Shown: positions 62,202 through 64,000 of the stretch, piece after piece
Position numbering within the stretch: position 1 is the first letter of the stretch
Layout: each line of letters opens with the position of its first letter
From: Candidatus Leptofilum gracile
GTDB taxonomy: Bacteria; Chloroflexota; Anaerolineae; Promineifilales; Promineifilaceae
NCBI GenBank assembly: GCA_016713825.1
Contig: JADJOJ010000009.1
Location: 248,001 to 312,000 of the forward strand
DNA: 64,000 nucleotides
Reading direction: 5' to 3'
The notes under the pieces: generated by a model
Told to the model about the DNA's origin: nothing
Database searches by the model: none
The model's input: only the letters and a program-made list of their open reading frames with translations
Program-made: the position numbers and the translations under genes

Positions 62202-63203
62202 TCACTTTAACATTGCAACCGTCTCTACCTGATCACGAAAAAGATCTGCAATTACGTTATCTAATTCGACTAGCTTGTAGGGGGATGGAGGAGATAAAGG
62301 GGTTTGGGCATATTGAATTAATTCTTTGTCTTGAGGTAGATTACAAAAGGCAAGTATTTGAGCTAAGCTATGATTAGGATTCTTAATCAAATCTTCGAAA
62401 TGTAGCAAATAAATGTTATTGGGATGTTGTTTATACCTTTCTATTCCAGCTTGCATTGTAACAATCCACTCCACTGCTGCCATATCGATCGGCCGGATAA
62501 AATCCCTGATTTTAGCTTCTTTCCCTACAAAGAGGGGATTGTTGTTAACAAGTTCGTTAACCATAATGAGCCATTTACGACGATTTCTGCCCCACCAGTC
62601 GTGAATCTGTCCATTAACGTGTACTGCCTCGCGTAGAGACCAACTCTCGATCGAATGAATTGTATCCCAATCGTTCCGAACCAAGAAGATAAATTTAGCG
62701 TCAGGGAAAATAGCTTGGACAAACGGTATACAAAAAATCATTTCGGGGTTTTTGTCTACAATCCGTTTAGAACCCGTGAGTGTAGCATAAGCACCAAATA
62801 ATCTGCGGGCTGTCTGTTTAACAGTTTGACTGGCATCACTTGCATATAATCTATAACGGCCTGGAATTGTGGTCGTATAGTTGCCATTTACGTCTTCGTA
62901 ATTATGAATGGTGTGCCATATGGCCTTTGGTTCATTTAATAAACCAACATGCGGATGGAAAGATAAAAGCGTTGCCAAAATAGTAGATCCACTACGACCA
63001 GATCCTACGATAAAGACCGGTTGTTTTATTGATTTCCAAAAACTCAGATGCTTTTCAATAGCAAAATGGGCGAAAACGATGGAATTTAGCCAGCGATGAC
63101 TGGTTGTGAGAGGGCGTCCTTCAAAACAGAGGCGCGTTACGATTCTTCGTAATGCGGAGATGGGACGCCTTTTAAGATATTCTAGATCAACTTGGGCAAT
63201 CAT
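62202..63203 (-). CDS. Sulfotransferase family protein
   Basis: 333 residues. The 5'-phosphosulfate loop VGSGRSGSTILATLLS and the later FIFLVRNDWDTIHSIES (3'-phosphate site) define a PAPS-dependent sulfotransferase. It lies between two glycosyltransferase genes in the surface glycan region, so it probably sulfates a sugar of the glycan or a related lipid. Start at ATG 63203; overlaps the extended reading of the next gene by 4 bases. Confidence 0.88.
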   Translation of the reverse strand: MIAQVDLEYLKRRPISALRRIVTRLCFEGRPLTTSHRWLNSIVFAHFAIEKHLSFWKSIKQPVFIVGSGRSGSTILATLLSFHPHVGLLNEPKAIWHTIHNYEDVNGNYTTTIPGRYRLYASDASQTVKQTARRLFGAYATLTGSKRIVDKNPEMIFCIPFVQAIFPDAKFIFLVRNDWDTIHSIESWSLREAVHVNGQIHDWWGRNRRKWLIMVNELVNNNPLFVGKEAKIRDFIRPIDMAAVEWIVTMQAGIERYKQHPNNIYLLHFEDLIKNPNHSLAQILAFCNLPQDKELIQYAQTPLSPPSPYKLVELDNVIADLFRDQVETVAMLK

Positions 63204-63238
63204 TTACTGAGCGGTTTTGAAGGAGGCGCAAGCGTCCT

Positions 63239-64000
63239 TTAATCTTGATGAAGAATTTGTGTGTAGAACTGTTTGGTTTCTTGGGCAATTGATTCCCAGC
63301 TAAAGCGTTCTGTAACATCTTTTTTTGCTGCTTTTGCTAACCTAGCAGCATATTGTGGATCTGCCAATAGCTTTTGTATGGCAACGGCCGTTTCCCGGGC
63401 ATCGGTGGTTGATACCAATAATCCTGATTTCCCATCCTCGATGATATCCTGATTACTTCCTACGGCCGTTGCTATCACCGCTTTTCTCAGACTCATTGCC
63501 ATTAACAAGGCTGCACTTTGGTATATCCATTGATAAGGAAAAACAATTACATCAGCTGTCGAGAAAAGGAGCATCATTTTTTCGTCACTTACTCGTTCTA
63601 GCTTCCATATCACATTTTTACTAATCCCAAGTGATTTCACAAGTGCTATTTCCGAATTTACGTCTCTATCTTGTGTTTGTCCTGCAATGACTAAGCGAAT
63701 ATCAGGCCAAGTTGCTATAAGGTGACTTATAGCTTCAATTACAAGATCGAGACGTTTGTTTGGTTTAATGGTGCCAAAAACTAAAACAATTGGCGTATTT
63801 GGCTCAAGTCCTAGACTGATTTTCGCTTCAGAGGTAGTAAACTTTTGCTCAGGAATATATTTTGTATAAGCACCTGGCTGAATAAAAATGGTTTTTTTTA
63901 ATAAATTTGCATCTAAATCAGCTAATTTTTGCATAGAATGATTTGAATTTACGATAAGACCAGACGCATTCTGGTAGATCTTATGCAAAAATCCATGCCG
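63239..64000 (-). CDS. GT4-family glycosyltransferase, N-terminus beyond the window
   Basis: The frame is open to the window edge, so the start is missing. The visible ~253 residues are the C-terminal Rossmann half: LVFGTIKPNKRLDLVIEAI, RLVIAGQTQDRD, then VIVFPYQWIYQSAALLMAMS (EX7E region with modified spacing) and EDGKSGLLVSTTD. Two ACGGCCGT sites occur within 80 bases here, the first after a 5-kb gap. Retaining glycosyltransferase; substrates unknown. Confidence 0.88.
   Translation of the reverse strand, partial: RHGFLHKIYQNASGLIVNSNHSMQKLADLDANLLKKTIFIQPGAYTKYIPEQKFTTSEAKISLGLEPNTPIVLVFGTIKPNKRLDLVIEAISHLIATWPDIRLVIAGQTQDRDVNSEIALVKSLGISKNVIWKLERVSDEKMMLLFSTADVIVFPYQWIYQSAALLMAMSLRKAVIATAVGSNQDIIEDGKSGLLVSTTDARETAVAIQKLLADPQYAARLAKAAKKDVTERFSWESIAQETKQFYTQILHQD

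Larger units (their letters stand above)
404..63470. repeat. Highly iterated palindrome ACGGCCGT (about 94 copies across the window)
   Basis: Counted by eye on the sequence, with an error of a few. Copies occur in genes and between them, on average one per ~700 bases, at for example 404, 1328, 6462, 6556, 7113, 8268, 13308, 19947, 24209, 31120, 36317, 41549, 52195 and 63463. In genes all three frames are used, giving TAV, NGR/YGR/DGR or RPx. Almost none occur at 43.5-51.8 kb and 58.4-63.3 kb. Confidence 0.9.

Overview
The window looks like a chromosomal segment of an uncultured or little-studied bacterium, most likely Chloroflexota (Anaerolineae-like). This is judged from gene content and the style of several proteins and was not searched. 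The first ~42 kb is GC-rich. It is saturated with one 8-bp palindrome, ACGGCCGT: about 94 copies in 64 kb by eye, where chance predicts one or two. The gaps between genes often hold imperfect hairpins built from short tandem units that differ from place to place.

Layout. 0-11.5 kb: mostly housekeeping genes on the + strand (RCK/TrkA-N protein, methyltransferase, kelch-type surface protein, SbcD and SbcC, receiver protein, UbiA-type prenyltransferase, deoxynucleoside kinase, ribosomal protein bS21 with an apparent CTG start). 11.6-14.3 kb: a sugar-phosphate transferase and a two-nuclease fusion protein. 14.4-26.3 kb: a sulfur-type anaerobic respiration locus. It is flanked by two paralogous HTH-PocR regulators and encodes a triheme cytochrome, two YeeE/YedE half-transporters, a PsrA/PhsA-like molybdoenzyme, a four-cluster ferredoxin, a HybB/NrfD-like anchor, an FmdE-like protein, cytochrome b, a nine-heme cytochrome and a Rieske protein. 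The second YeeE gene has an in-frame TGA exactly where a Cys-Pro-Gly-Thr motif is expected. A GGUC-loop hairpin follows at the spacing of a bacterial SECIS, so I read it as a selenoprotein.

26.6-41 kb: an acyl-ACP-reductase-like gene split by a frameshift, SCP2-like proteins, a DUF433/PIN-like toxin-antitoxin pair, three complex-I/Mrp-like membrane proteins without any soluble Nuo gene, a lipoprotein (frameshifted), RarD, a patatin and an iron alcohol dehydrogenase.

39.8-64 kb: a minus-strand surface polysaccharide region with a Wzy/ligase-like gene (frameshifted), a WbaP-type initiating transferase, a WecG-type transferase, an epimerase, glycosyltransferases, a methyltransferase, Wzy, Wzx, a complete pseudaminic acid pathway (PseB, PseC, PseF, PseG-PseH fusion, PseI), Wzz, a sulfotransferase and more glycosyltransferases. 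Two transposons sit inside it (an ISAs1-type element with intact ends, and a decayed IS630-type element). The parts at 43.5-51.8 kb and 55.9-63.4 kb are AT-richer and nearly free of the palindrome, which points to later acquisition.

Several genes are broken by single-base or two-base slips, often in homopolymers. Sequencing or assembly error is as likely as true decay for these.
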